This document shows, piece by piece, positions 1 through 6,547 of a DNA stretch of 42,461 bases. The DNA lies in assembly GCA_905236735.1 (NCBI GenBank), contig CAJOOU010000050.1, positions 1-42,461 of the forward strand. The letters run 5' to 3'. The notes beneath the pieces are model-generated. The model was given only the letters and a program-made list of their open reading frames with translations. It made no database searches and was not told the origin of the DNA. The DNA is from an uncultured Eubacterium sp. (lineage in GTDB: Bacteria; Bacillota; Clostridia; Lachnospirales; Lachnospiraceae). The stretch's first letter is position 1; each line of letters starts with the position of its first letter. The position numbers and the translations under genes were made by a program.

Positions 1-31
1 ATAAATGCGTGAAATCCCGATTTAGTGAAAA

Positions 32-44
32 GTTACTATGCGCA
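32..44. repeat. Inverted copy of the 13-nt repeat tail
   Basis: The 13 bases here (GTTACTATGCGCA) are the exact reverse complement of the last 13 bases of both 50-nt repeats at 135-184 and 192-241. The repeat tail therefore brackets the block in inverted orientation, as in the ends of an interspersed repeat. It may belong to a further copy that starts before the window; that cannot be seen here. Confidence 0.7.
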
Positions 45-47
45 ATA

Positions 48-108
48 AAGAAAACCAGATATATTACAAAGAAAGCTTGCTTTTGACTGTAATATATCTG
101 GTTTTCTT
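48..108. terminator. 20-bp perfect inverted repeat, probable terminator hairpin
   Basis: Bases 48-67 and 89-108 are perfect reverse complements (20 bp), separated by a 21-nt loop that itself contains a short AAAGC/GCTTT pairing. Read on the minus strand it follows rluD and is followed by CTTTATTG, a modest T-rich tail, so it could end the long minus-strand gene cluster. Read on the plus strand the tail (TTTTCTTGG) is less typical. It could equally be the first stem of the structured repeat block that follows. Confidence 0.55.
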
Positions 109-128
109 GGAACAGCGTAAGCTGTTCT
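109..128 (+). ncRNA. Small hairpin with GUAA tetraloop
   Basis: GAACAGC (110-116) and GCTGTTC (121-127) pair perfectly around the loop GTAA, with a possible G-U closing pair (109/128). GUAA is a GNRA tetraloop only when read on the plus strand, which suggests that if the block acts as RNA, the plus-strand transcript is the functional one. There is no evidence of transcription in the sequence itself. Confidence 0.4.
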
Positions 129-134
129 AAGACT

Positions 135-184
135 ATGAGCAAGTAGCGCGAAGCGCGGATTGCGAATAGTCTGCGCATAGTAAC
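135..184 (+). repeat. 50-nt repeat, copy 1
   Basis: This copy is 47/50 identical to the copy at 192-241. As plus-strand RNA it folds as AGACTAT/ATAGTCT (130-136 with 166-172), a GA/GA internal loop (137-138, 164-165), GCAA/TTGC (139-142, 160-163), a GTA/GGA internal loop, and GCGC/GCGC (146-149, 153-156) capped by GAA. The tandem GA mismatches are stable in RNA only on this strand. It ends in the palindrome-containing tail TGCGCATAGTAAC. No coding potential is seen. Confidence 0.75.
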
Positions 185-191
185 GCAAAAC

Positions 192-241
192 ATGAGCAAG
201 TAGCGTAAGGCGCGGATTGCGAATAGTCTGCGCATAGTAAC
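192..241 (+). repeat. 50-nt repeat, copy 2
   Basis: This copy differs from copy 1 at three positions, all in the apical hairpin. The fold is kept: GCGT (203-206) pairs with GCGC (210-213), so a C-G pair has become a U-G wobble, while the GA/GA loop (194-195, 221-222) and the GCAA/TTGC stem are unchanged. The outer stem is shorter than in copy 1. A third partial copy (ATGAGCAAGT, 245-254) runs up to the stop codon of rluD. Confidence 0.75.
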
Positions 242-254
242 ACCATGAGCAAGT

Positions 255-1175
255 CTACCTAAACCTCTTAAAAAGCGTATCGAAGTATTCCGGCATGGGC
301 GCGGCGACTTCAATATATTCTCCGGATCTGGGATGGTTGAATCCGATTACCCCGGCGTGCAGGGCCTGACCTTTAAGATGATACGGATTTTTTCCGGAGC
401 CATAGACGCTGTCACCTAAAAGCGGATGATTTAAAGATGCCATATGAACCCTGATCTGATGAGTTCTACCGGTTTCAAGTTTAAACTCTATAAAGGTACT
501 TACGCCGCTTTTAAATCTTTCGATAACCTTATAATGTGTTATTGCAGACCTTCCGCCTTTTACATTTACCGCCATCTTTTTCCTGTCTGTGGGATGACGC
601 CCTATGGTGGTTTCGATTCTGCCTTTGTCATCTTTTACATTGCCGGCAACAAACCCGTAATATATGCGGTTTACGGTATGGTTTTTTATCTGTTCGGCAA
701 TAATATTATGGGAAAAATCATTTTTACAGACTATTAATGAGCCGGTAGTATCCATATCTATTCTGTGGACTATACCGGGGCGGATTTTGCCGTTTATTCC
801 GGACAAATCATCCTTACAGTGATACATTATTGCATTTACAAGGGTGCCGTTTAAATGTCCGGGTGCAGGATGTACAACCATGCCTTTTGGTTTGTTTACA
901 ACAAGAATATCCTCATCCTCGTAAAGTATATCGAGAGGAATATTTTCTGCGACAATCTCAATTTCTTCATCTTTGGGGATGGTTACACTTATTTCATCAC
1001 CAACAGAGACCCTGTAGCTTGCTTTTTCAGGGTTACCATTTACGGATACATCATTATTCTTCAATAATTTTTGAAAAAAATTGCGTGATTTATCCGGATA
1101 AGCATAAGAAAGATACTTATCCAGTCTTAAATTATCAAATTCCGGCTCTACGGTATATTCATAAAGATTATTCAT
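255..1175 (-). CDS. rluD: RluD-family 23S rRNA pseudouridine synthase
   Basis: 306 aa. An S4 RNA-binding domain at about residues 12-70 precedes the pseudouridine synthase domain. The catalytic motif reads HRIDMDTTG, with Asp140 as the catalytic aspartate (HRLD is more usual), and GRTHQIRVHMAS follows. Family members isomerise uridines in helix 69 or nearby regions of 23S rRNA. The ATG at 1175 is chosen because the S4 domain starts right after it and GAGG sits 8 nt upstream; an upstream TTG would add 15 residues with no family match. The start overlaps the lspA stop by 8 bp, so translation is probably coupled. It is the last gene of the long minus-strand cluster, and the repeat block starts at its stop codon. 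RluD rather than another RluA-family paralogue is inferred from the S4 domain and the lspA neighbour. Confidence 0.93.
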   Translation of the reverse strand: MNNLYEYTVEPEFDNLRLDKYLSYAYPDKSRNFFQKLLKNNDVSVNGNPEKASYRVSVGDEISVTIPKDEEIEIVAENIPLDILYEDEDILVVNKPKGMVVHPAPGHLNGTLVNAIMYHCKDDLSGINGKIRPGIVHRIDMDTTGSLIVCKNDFSHNIIAEQIKNHTVNRIYYGFVAGNVKDDKGRIETTIGRHPTDRKKMAVNVKGGRSAITHYKVIERFKSGVSTFIEFKLETGRTHQIRVHMASLNHPLLGDSVYGSGKNPYHLKGQALHAGVIGFNHPRSGEYIEVAAPMPEYFDTLFKRFR

Positions 1176-1686
1176 TAGAACCTCGGAAAACCTCCTTGAA
1201 ATCAGCATCCTTATATACAAAAATCACTAAAACACATAAAAGCACTGCAGCAAGGCTGACATAAATATCCGCTACATTAAAAACAGGAAAATTAATAGGT
1301 TTAAAGTAAATAAAGTCAACCACATATCCGTGTCTTATTCTGTCAATGAAATTACCGATTGCACCTGAAATAAGCAAAACTAGAGCTATACGCATTCCAA
1401 AAAATTTATATTCAGCGCTTGAATAAGCGAGCTTAATATAAAAGAAACAGCATAACCCTACAATAAGTACCGTAATAATCAAAAAGAATATCCTGCCTCC
1501 TTCAAGCAGTGAAAATGCGGCTCCGGTATTTTCAAGATAATAAAATTCCAAAACATTATCTATCAAAACAAAGGCATCAGCGTCTTTTAAGTTTGCAACG
1601 GCAAAAATCTTTGTAATCTGGTCGATTGCAACAAGTACAATAATATTTATCAGAGCAATAAACATTTTTCCTATAGTTTTTTTCAT
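1168..1686 (-). CDS. lspA: Lipoprotein signal peptidase (signal peptidase II)
   Basis: 172 aa, four predicted membrane helices. The enzyme cleaves prolipoprotein signal peptides just before the lipidated cysteine, in the cytoplasmic membrane. The family motifs are present: ENTGAAFS near residue 52, GNFIDR with catalytic Asp115, and FNVADIYVS with catalytic Asp140. The ATG at 1686 is chosen; a TTG one codon upstream is possible. An AAGGG ribosome site lies about 9 nt upstream. Two likely substrates are in this window: the D,D-carboxypeptidase lipoprotein (4029-5000) and the ABC binding protein (32962-33795). The lspA-rluD order is common in Firmicutes. Confidence 0.97.
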   Translation of the reverse strand: MKKTIGKMFIALINIIVLVAIDQITKIFAVANLKDADAFVLIDNVLEFYYLENTGAAFSLLEGGRIFFLIITVLIVGLCCFFYIKLAYSSAEYKFFGMRIALVLLISGAIGNFIDRIRHGYVVDFIYFKPINFPVFNVADIYVSLAAVLLCVLVIFVYKDADFKEVFRGSNE

Positions 1687-1705
1687 CAATAATTTCCCTT
1701 CTGTA

Positions 1706-2803
1706 TTACTTAAGAACAGTAAGCAGAGCTTCCTCTATCTCGTTATCTGTAACTGTTTTGTCAACTATGGCATTACCCACTTCCTGCAAAAGAATGAATT
1801 TAAGAGAGCCCTTATCCATCTTTTTGTCGGATTTCATTGTCTGGATGACATTAATTGCGTTAAATCCGTCAGGAGTAATCTCCGTTGGCAGATTGTATTC
1901 TGTTAAAATTTCCTTAAGCTGTTTATAATCTTCCTTTGTAATATTTCCTCTTTTATATGAAATATATGCCGCTACGCACATACCTAAAGCTACACATTCA
2001 CCGTGTAATAGCGAAAAATTCATAAGTTTTTCGATGGCATGTCCGCCGGTATGACCGAAATTTAAAAGAGCTCTCTCTCCTTTTTCGGTCGGATCGTTTT
2101 CAACTACTGCCCTCTTTATATTGCAGTTTGCAAAAATAATTTCTCCGAGTACATCCTCGTCACACTTTAAGATACTTTCCTTGCATTCATATAGTCTTTT
2201 AAGCAATGCTTTATCTTTGATATAGCCGTGTTTGATAACCTCACCCATACCGCCGCACAGCTCCCGTTTGGGAAGTGATTTAAGAAGCGAAAAATTCATA
2301 TAAACAAGCCTGGGCATATGGAAGGCACCGACCATATTTTTGTAGGATTTGAAATCAACTCCTGTTTTGCCTCCGATACTTGAATCCGACATCGATATTA
2401 AAGTAGTAGGTATCTGAATAAAATCAACGCCTCTTAAGTATGTGGCTGCTGCAAATCCTGTCATATCACCGGTAACGCCGCCACCTAAGGCAATAAGAAT
2501 ATCTCTTCTTTCAAATTTATTGATAATAAGGGATTCGTATATTTCGTTAATGGACGAGAGATTTTTATTCTCCTCTCCGGCCTCAAATGTATAGCAAAAG
2601 AGGTTGGGAAAAGAATTGATCAGCGAATTTTTAAGCTCCTCAAGATAAAGAGGAGCCACATTCGTGTCCGTTACTATCATTATTTTTACGGAACTGTCAT
2701 AAGAAAGAGCCGAAAGTTCATCACTTAAAGCATCAAAAGAATTATTAAAACAAATATCGTAAATTATCTGTCCGTCTTTTTTTACATGTAATCTGTCCTG
2801 CAT
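1706..2803 (-). CDS. aroB: 3-dehydroquinate synthase
   Basis: 365 aa, the usual length. It converts 3-deoxy-D-arabino-heptulosonate 7-phosphate to 3-dehydroquinate in the shikimate pathway and needs NAD+ and a divalent metal. Visible motifs are GGGVTGDMTGFAAATYLRG (nucleotide site), SSIGGKTGVDF, the metal-site region NFGHTGGHAIE, and LLHGECVALGM. The ATG at 2803 has AGAGG upstream. It sits 10 bp after sepF and 19 bp before lspA on the same strand, so it is probably co-transcribed. No other aro gene is in the window, so its place here looks like a chance member of a housekeeping operon. Confidence 0.97.
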   Translation of the reverse strand: MQDRLHVKKDGQIIYDICFNNSFDALSDELSALSYDSSVKIMIVTDTNVAPLYLEELKNSLINSFPNLFCYTFEAGEENKNLSSINEIYESLIINKFERRDILIALGGGVTGDMTGFAAATYLRGVDFIQIPTTLISMSDSSIGGKTGVDFKSYKNMVGAFHMPRLVYMNFSLLKSLPKRELCGGMGEVIKHGYIKDKALLKRLYECKESILKCDEDVLGEIIFANCNIKRAVVENDPTEKGERALLNFGHTGGHAIEKLMNFSLLHGECVALGMCVAAYISYKRGNITKEDYKQLKEILTEYNLPTEITPDGFNAINVIQTMKSDKKMDKGSLKFILLQEVGNAIVDKTVTDNEIEEALLTVLK

Positions 2804-2813
2804 AACGGGCCTC

Positions 2814-3308
2814 TTATATATCTATGTGCAGACTTCCTTCAAGTCCGCCCAAAAGTTCCTGAAAATCCCCTGATATATCGACGCTTGGCGGAGTAATTAT
2901 AAAAATATAATTGGATATCTTTTGAAGATTACCGCTGATTGCAAAACATGAACCTGATGTGAAATCAATGATTCTCTGAGCAATATCGAGATTGAGTCCT
3001 TCCATATTGAGTACTACCGTACGGCCGTTTAGAAGTGTCTCTGTTATTTCCCTTGCGTCTTCAATGGAATTCGGCTTAATTACACAAACCTCCATATTAT
3101 CGTCCCCCTGTCCTTTTTTACTTCCCCTCATCGGCATAATTTTCGGTGTGGTTTTGGGTACCTTTGCAGACCTTGTATCATCTTCTTTCTTTTTAAATAC
3201 AGAGCGCTTTTCCTCTGTATATTCTTCTTCTATATCATCATCATATTCTTCATAATCATCATCCGGATTAAGGTTCATAACATTTAAAAATTTGTCTATT
3301 ACACTCAT
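2814..3308 (-). CDS. sepF: Cell division protein SepF
   Basis: 164 aa. SepF binds FtsZ and tethers it to the membrane in Gram-positive bacteria. The N-terminal MSVIDKFLNVMNL is the amphipathic membrane-targeting helix typical of the family. A strongly acidic linker follows, then the SepF core near residues 85-160 with the family signature around GSCFAISGNLQKISNYIF. The ATG at 3308 is chosen because it begins with this helix and has AAGGAG 7 nt upstream; a longer frame would add 30 unrelated residues inside yggS. yggS-sepF adjacency is widespread in Firmicutes and supports the call. The stop lies 10 bp from aroB. Confidence 0.95.
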   Translation of the reverse strand: MSVIDKFLNVMNLNPDDDYEEYDDDIEEEYTEEKRSVFKKKEDDTRSAKVPKTTPKIMPMRGSKKGQGDDNMEVCVIKPNSIEDAREITETLLNGRTVVLNMEGLNLDIAQRIIDFTSGSCFAISGNLQKISNYIFIITPPSVDISGDFQELLGGLEGSLHIDI

Positions 3309-3318
3309 TTTTTTCTCC

Positions 3319-4011
3319 TTATACAGTGTAGTTTCGTTCACCGAAAATACCGGTGCCGACACGAACAAATGTAGCGCCTTCTTCGATGGCAACCTCATAA
3401 TCCCCGGTCATTCCCATAGAAAGCACACTCATAGATACATTATCAATGTTTTCCTTTGCTATGTCAATGGATAAATCCCGTATGGCTCTAAAATATTTGC
3501 GGTTATCTTCGGGATTGGTTACATAGGGAGCGATTGTCATAAGCCCTTTTATATTTATGTGCGGGAGTTTTGCAACCTCCCTGACAAGATCAGTGACTTC
3601 GTCTTTGTAAAGGCCGAACTTACTCTCTTCTTCGGCCATATTTACTTCAATCAGAATATCTGCATTAACCCCCTTTTTTTCGGCCTGTCTGCTTATTTCT
3701 TCAGCCAGATGGTACGAATCCACGGAATGTATAAGGCAAACCTTATCAACTATATATTTTACCTTGTTTGTCTGAAGGTGGCCTATCATATGCCATTTTA
3801 TATCATCGGGAAGGACAGGGAATTTATCCCTTATTTCCTGGACCTTGTTTTCTCCGAAATCCCTTGCACCGGCAGAATATGCTTCTTCGAGCATAGGTAC
3901 CGGTTTGGTTTTGCTTACGGCAATAAGAGTAACTTCTTCCGGACTGCGCCCGGATCTTATGCAGGCATTTTTTACATTTTCAAGTATTTTTGAATAATTT
4001 TCCTTTATCAT
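3319..4011 (-). CDS. yggS: YggS/PLPBP pyridoxal phosphate homeostasis protein
   Basis: 230 aa, single-domain alanine-racemase-fold protein. It binds PLP and buffers vitamin B6 and amino acid pools; no enzymatic activity is firmly established for the family. Lys34 in AVSKTKP is the PLP lysine. Other signatures are ARDFGENKVQE, WHMIGHLQTNK, and MGMTGDYEVAIEEGATFVRVGT, the phosphate-binding region. The ATG at 4011 has a strong CGGAGG site. It lies 17 bp downstream of the carboxypeptidase and 10 bp upstream of sepF. Confidence 0.96.
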   Translation of the reverse strand: MIKENYSKILENVKNACIRSGRSPEEVTLIAVSKTKPVPMLEEAYSAGARDFGENKVQEIRDKFPVLPDDIKWHMIGHLQTNKVKYIVDKVCLIHSVDSYHLAEEISRQAEKKGVNADILIEVNMAEEESKFGLYKDEVTDLVREVAKLPHINIKGLMTIAPYVTNPEDNRKYFRAIRDLSIDIAKENIDNVSMSVLSMGMTGDYEVAIEEGATFVRVGTGIFGERNYTV

Positions 4012-4028
4012 GATAACCTCCGTATCAG

Positions 4029-5000
4029 TTAACTTTCAGTCTCGAGAAGCTGCGTCATCTGAGTATATAAATCAGAGTGTGAGGCTGCATTAAGAACAAC
4101 CGAAATATATCTTTTGCCGCTTGCGCTTTCACTTAGAAGTACCAGACAGCTTCCGGCGGCACTTGTTGTACCTGTTTTTCCGCCGAGTACGGTAACTCCG
4201 TCAGGTGCGCTGTAAGAACCGGAAAGATATCCGTTTGTTGTCGTCCACTGCGCATTTACAGCACTGCCGCTTGCATCGGTATATTCAGCCGTATAGGAAT
4301 CAGCGGTAATTATGGTATAAAAATCCTCGTTTTCCAGAGCATTTTTAAATATCATATATAAATCATATGCCGAGGTATAATGTTCTTCATTGGTAAGGCC
4401 GTTTGGATTTACAAAATGCGAAAGCGTAGCGCCCGTATAGTTTGCTTTTTCATTCATAAGCTCGGCAAAAGCATCCACAGAGCCGGAGGTATATTCGGCA
4501 AGGGCAATGGCCGCTTCGTTACCGGAACGCAAAATAAGCCCGTAAAGAGCATCTCTTACGCTAACTGTATCTCCTGCATTAAATCCACAGACAGATGAGC
4601 CGTATTCCAAATCAAGGGCATTTTCGCTGATTGTAAAGGTATCATCGAGGTTGTCGCAGGTTTCTACAACTATGGATGCCGTAAGAATTTTGGTTGTGCT
4701 TGCCGGATACAGCTGCTCATAACAGTTTTTTGAAAAATTTACCGTATTGTCATCAAGGCAGACAATGAGTGCAGCTTCGGAAAGTGAATCATCAACGGCT
4801 GTATTGTATATATTGTCTTCAATCACAGCAAGATCCGAGGAAAATGCTTGAGCAAAGCCTAAATACGCGTTTTCACCGAGACCAAAGGACGAAGATGTAT
4901 TTAAAACATCATATTCATTTTTAAGATTACTGCCGCACCCGCCAAGAAAGATACAAAAAAAAGCCGACAGTATTATTAATCTTTTACTTATACATTTCAC
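4029..5000 (-). CDS. D-alanyl-D-alanine carboxypeptidase (peptidase S11), lipoprotein
   Basis: 323 aa. It has a type II signal peptide (lipobox LGGC, Cys22), so it is probably anchored on the outer membrane face and processed by lspA in this window. The serine beta-lactamase-fold motifs are complete: SxxK at Ser101-Lys104 (PASTTK), SGN at Ser159-Asn161, and KTG at Lys275-Gly277. S11 enzymes trim the terminal D-Ala from peptidoglycan pentapeptides. It is shorter than typical DacA because the C-terminal PBP5-like domain is absent. The start is GTG at 5000, the only one that keeps the signal peptide; GAGGAG lies about 12 nt upstream. It overlaps the mgsA-like stop by 17 bp, suggesting translational coupling within the wall-growth block. 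Confidence 0.93.
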   Translation of the reverse strand: MKCISKRLIILSAFFCIFLGGCGSNLKNEYDVLNTSSSFGLGENAYLGFAQAFSSDLAVIEDNIYNTAVDDSLSEAALIVCLDDNTVNFSKNCYEQLYPASTTKILTASIVVETCDNLDDTFTISENALDLEYGSSVCGFNAGDTVSVRDALYGLILRSGNEAAIALAEYTSGSVDAFAELMNEKANYTGATLSHFVNPNGLTNEEHYTSAYDLYMIFKNALENEDFYTIITADSYTAEYTDASGSAVNAQWTTTNGYLSGSYSAPDGVTVLGGKTGTTSAAGSCLVLLSESASGKRYISVVLNAASHSDLYTQMTQLLETES

Positions 5001-5379
5001 GCCACTCTAAGTCTCCTCTGTCCAAAGATTTGATTAACAGCTCCGCAGTTGCCAGACTTGAGGCAAACGGAATATTATGTATATCACAGGATCTCATTAT
5101 TATATCTACATCGGGTTCACTGCTTCTGGGAGTCATAGGATCCCTCAGAAAAATAACCAAATCCATCTGATTGTGCTCTATCTGCGAGCCTATCTGTTCT
5201 ATACCGCCAAGACTGCCGGCGTGGTATTTATGCACAGACAGGTTGGTAGCTTCTTCTATGAGCCTTCCTGTGGTTCCTGTTGCATACAGCTCATTTTTAG
5301 CAAGTATGTTTTTATATGCCACGCAGAAATTCTGCATGAGATTCTTTTTTGTTTCATGGGCAATAAATCCTATTCGCAT
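4984..5379 (-). CDS. mgsA: Methylglyoxal synthase-like protein with altered active site
   Basis: 131 aa. The family converts dihydroxyacetone phosphate to methylglyoxal and phosphate. The phosphate-binding loop LYATGTTG and the overall length fit MgsA. Aligned without gaps to E. coli MgsA as I recall it, the catalytic Asp71 is Ile60 here (GSLGGIEQIG), Asp20 is Glu9 and His98 is Ser87, while Asp101 is kept as Asp90. Normal activity is therefore doubtful; Glu61 next to Ile60 might substitute. The ATG at 5379 has an AAAGGGGG site. It follows rodA by 21 bp and overlaps the carboxypeptidase start. It could be a DHAP-binding regulator of wall growth, but that is speculation. The family call is firm; the activity is not. 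Confidence 0.82.
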   Translation of the reverse strand: MRIGFIAHETKKNLMQNFCVAYKNILAKNELYATGTTGRLIEEATNLSVHKYHAGSLGGIEQIGSQIEHNQMDLVIFLRDPMTPRSSEPDVDIIMRSCDIHNIPFASSLATAELLIKSLDRGDLEWREMYK

Positions 5380-5400
5380 ATATGTCCCCCTTTCAGATTG

Positions 5401-6531
5401 TTATCTCCTCTTGTCCGATTGCAGCCCGATATTTAATACGAATCCTATTCCAATAAACATTGTTACAAGAGAGGTAAGTCCGTAGCTGACAAAAGGAAGC
5501 GGAAGTCCGGTATTGGGCAAAAGTCCGGTTACAACGCAGATGTTAACAAAACTCTGTATTCCGATAAGACAGCCCATTCCGTAGCAAATAAGCTGTCCCT
5601 GCAGGTTACGGGCACTTGTGCCTATTAAAATACATTCAATGGCAATGATAAAAAGCAGCCCTATGATAATGCAACATCCGACAAAACCAAGTTCCTCTCC
5701 GGTTACGGCAAATATAAAATCGGTCTGGGGCTCGGATATAAAGTTACCGTTTTTCAGAGAATTAATATTGTTGTTAAACAGCCCCTTTCCCAGCAGTCTT
5801 CCGCTGCCGACAGCAGTAATGGAATTAAGCTGCTGATAGGCACTTTGAGGATAATCCTCCGGATGAAGCCACGACACAATTCTCAGCCACTGATAGTAGG
5901 AAATAATAGTCTGGTTATCCTGGATTATCGCATGGAAAAGCACGGCAAACGCAGGTATCCCGACAGCAAGAATAGGCACAATAATTTTGTATGAAAGTCC
6001 CACAAGATACAAAAGCAGGGCACATACCAGAAAAAGCACTATACTTGTAGAAAGGTCGGGCTGTTTTAAAATAAGCAGTATAGGTAAAAATATAAGCACA
6101 ACAGTGGTGATGAATCCTTTTGGAGTATTCAGTTTTTCCCTGTAACGGTTTAAATACTCCGCCAGAAAGAGTATCATCAGTATTTTTACAAGTTCCGACG
6201 GTTGGAATTTAATAAATCCAAGGTCAACCCATCTTGTAGCACCACCAACATCGTCTCCAAAGATGAAAATCAGACCTAGAAGCACAAGAGCCAAGCCGTA
6301 AATAAACCAGAAAAAACTGAGGACATAGTTATAGTCCACAAGGGAAACCACAGTCATGGCTATAAGCCCGAGAATTAGACCTACTATCTGTTTGTTTCTG
6401 TAGGCTTCGTTTGCGCTGGAAATAATCATAATTCCCATTACGGAGATTGCAAGAGTAAAAACAATCAGGGAAAAATGATAATTTACCAGTCTGTATTTTC
6501 TTGTAATGTTTTCGCTAATTTCAAGTCGCAT
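5401..6531 (-). CDS. rodA: RodA, SEDS peptidoglycan glycosyltransferase
   Basis: 376 aa, about ten membrane helices. It polymerises lipid II into glycan strands for lateral-wall growth and pairs with PBP2, encoded just upstream. SEDS signatures are visible: ATRWVDLGFIKFQPSELVK, GRLLGKGLFNN, PQTDFIFAVTGEELGFVG with Asp271 as the likely catalytic residue, and GLPLPFVSYG near the C-terminus. The ATG at 6531 is chosen because it lies 16 nt after the PBP2 stop, with GAGGT upstream. A longer open frame would add 68 residues that overlap PBP2 in another frame. Confidence 0.96.
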   Translation of the reverse strand: MRLEISENITRKYRLVNYHFSLIVFTLAISVMGIMIISSANEAYRNKQIVGLILGLIAMTVVSLVDYNYVLSFFWFIYGLALVLLGLIFIFGDDVGGATRWVDLGFIKFQPSELVKILMILFLAEYLNRYREKLNTPKGFITTVVLIFLPILLILKQPDLSTSIVLFLVCALLLYLVGLSYKIIVPILAVGIPAFAVLFHAIIQDNQTIISYYQWLRIVSWLHPEDYPQSAYQQLNSITAVGSGRLLGKGLFNNNINSLKNGNFISEPQTDFIFAVTGEELGFVGCCIIIGLLFIIAIECILIGTSARNLQGQLICYGMGCLIGIQSFVNICVVTGLLPNTGLPLPFVSYGLTSLVTMFIGIGFVLNIGLQSDKRR

Positions 6532-6547
6532 TATATACCTCGATAAC

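Noticed and set aside
135..241. Two 50-nt direct repeats as a CRISPR array
   Set aside because: There are only two near-identical units 7 nt apart with no spacers of 25-40 nt and no cas genes. They fold as structured RNA instead.
444..1264. Plus-strand open frames inside rluD and lspA
   Set aside because: They are antisense to well-conserved genes, lack family motifs and ribosome sites, and show composition expected of shadow frames.
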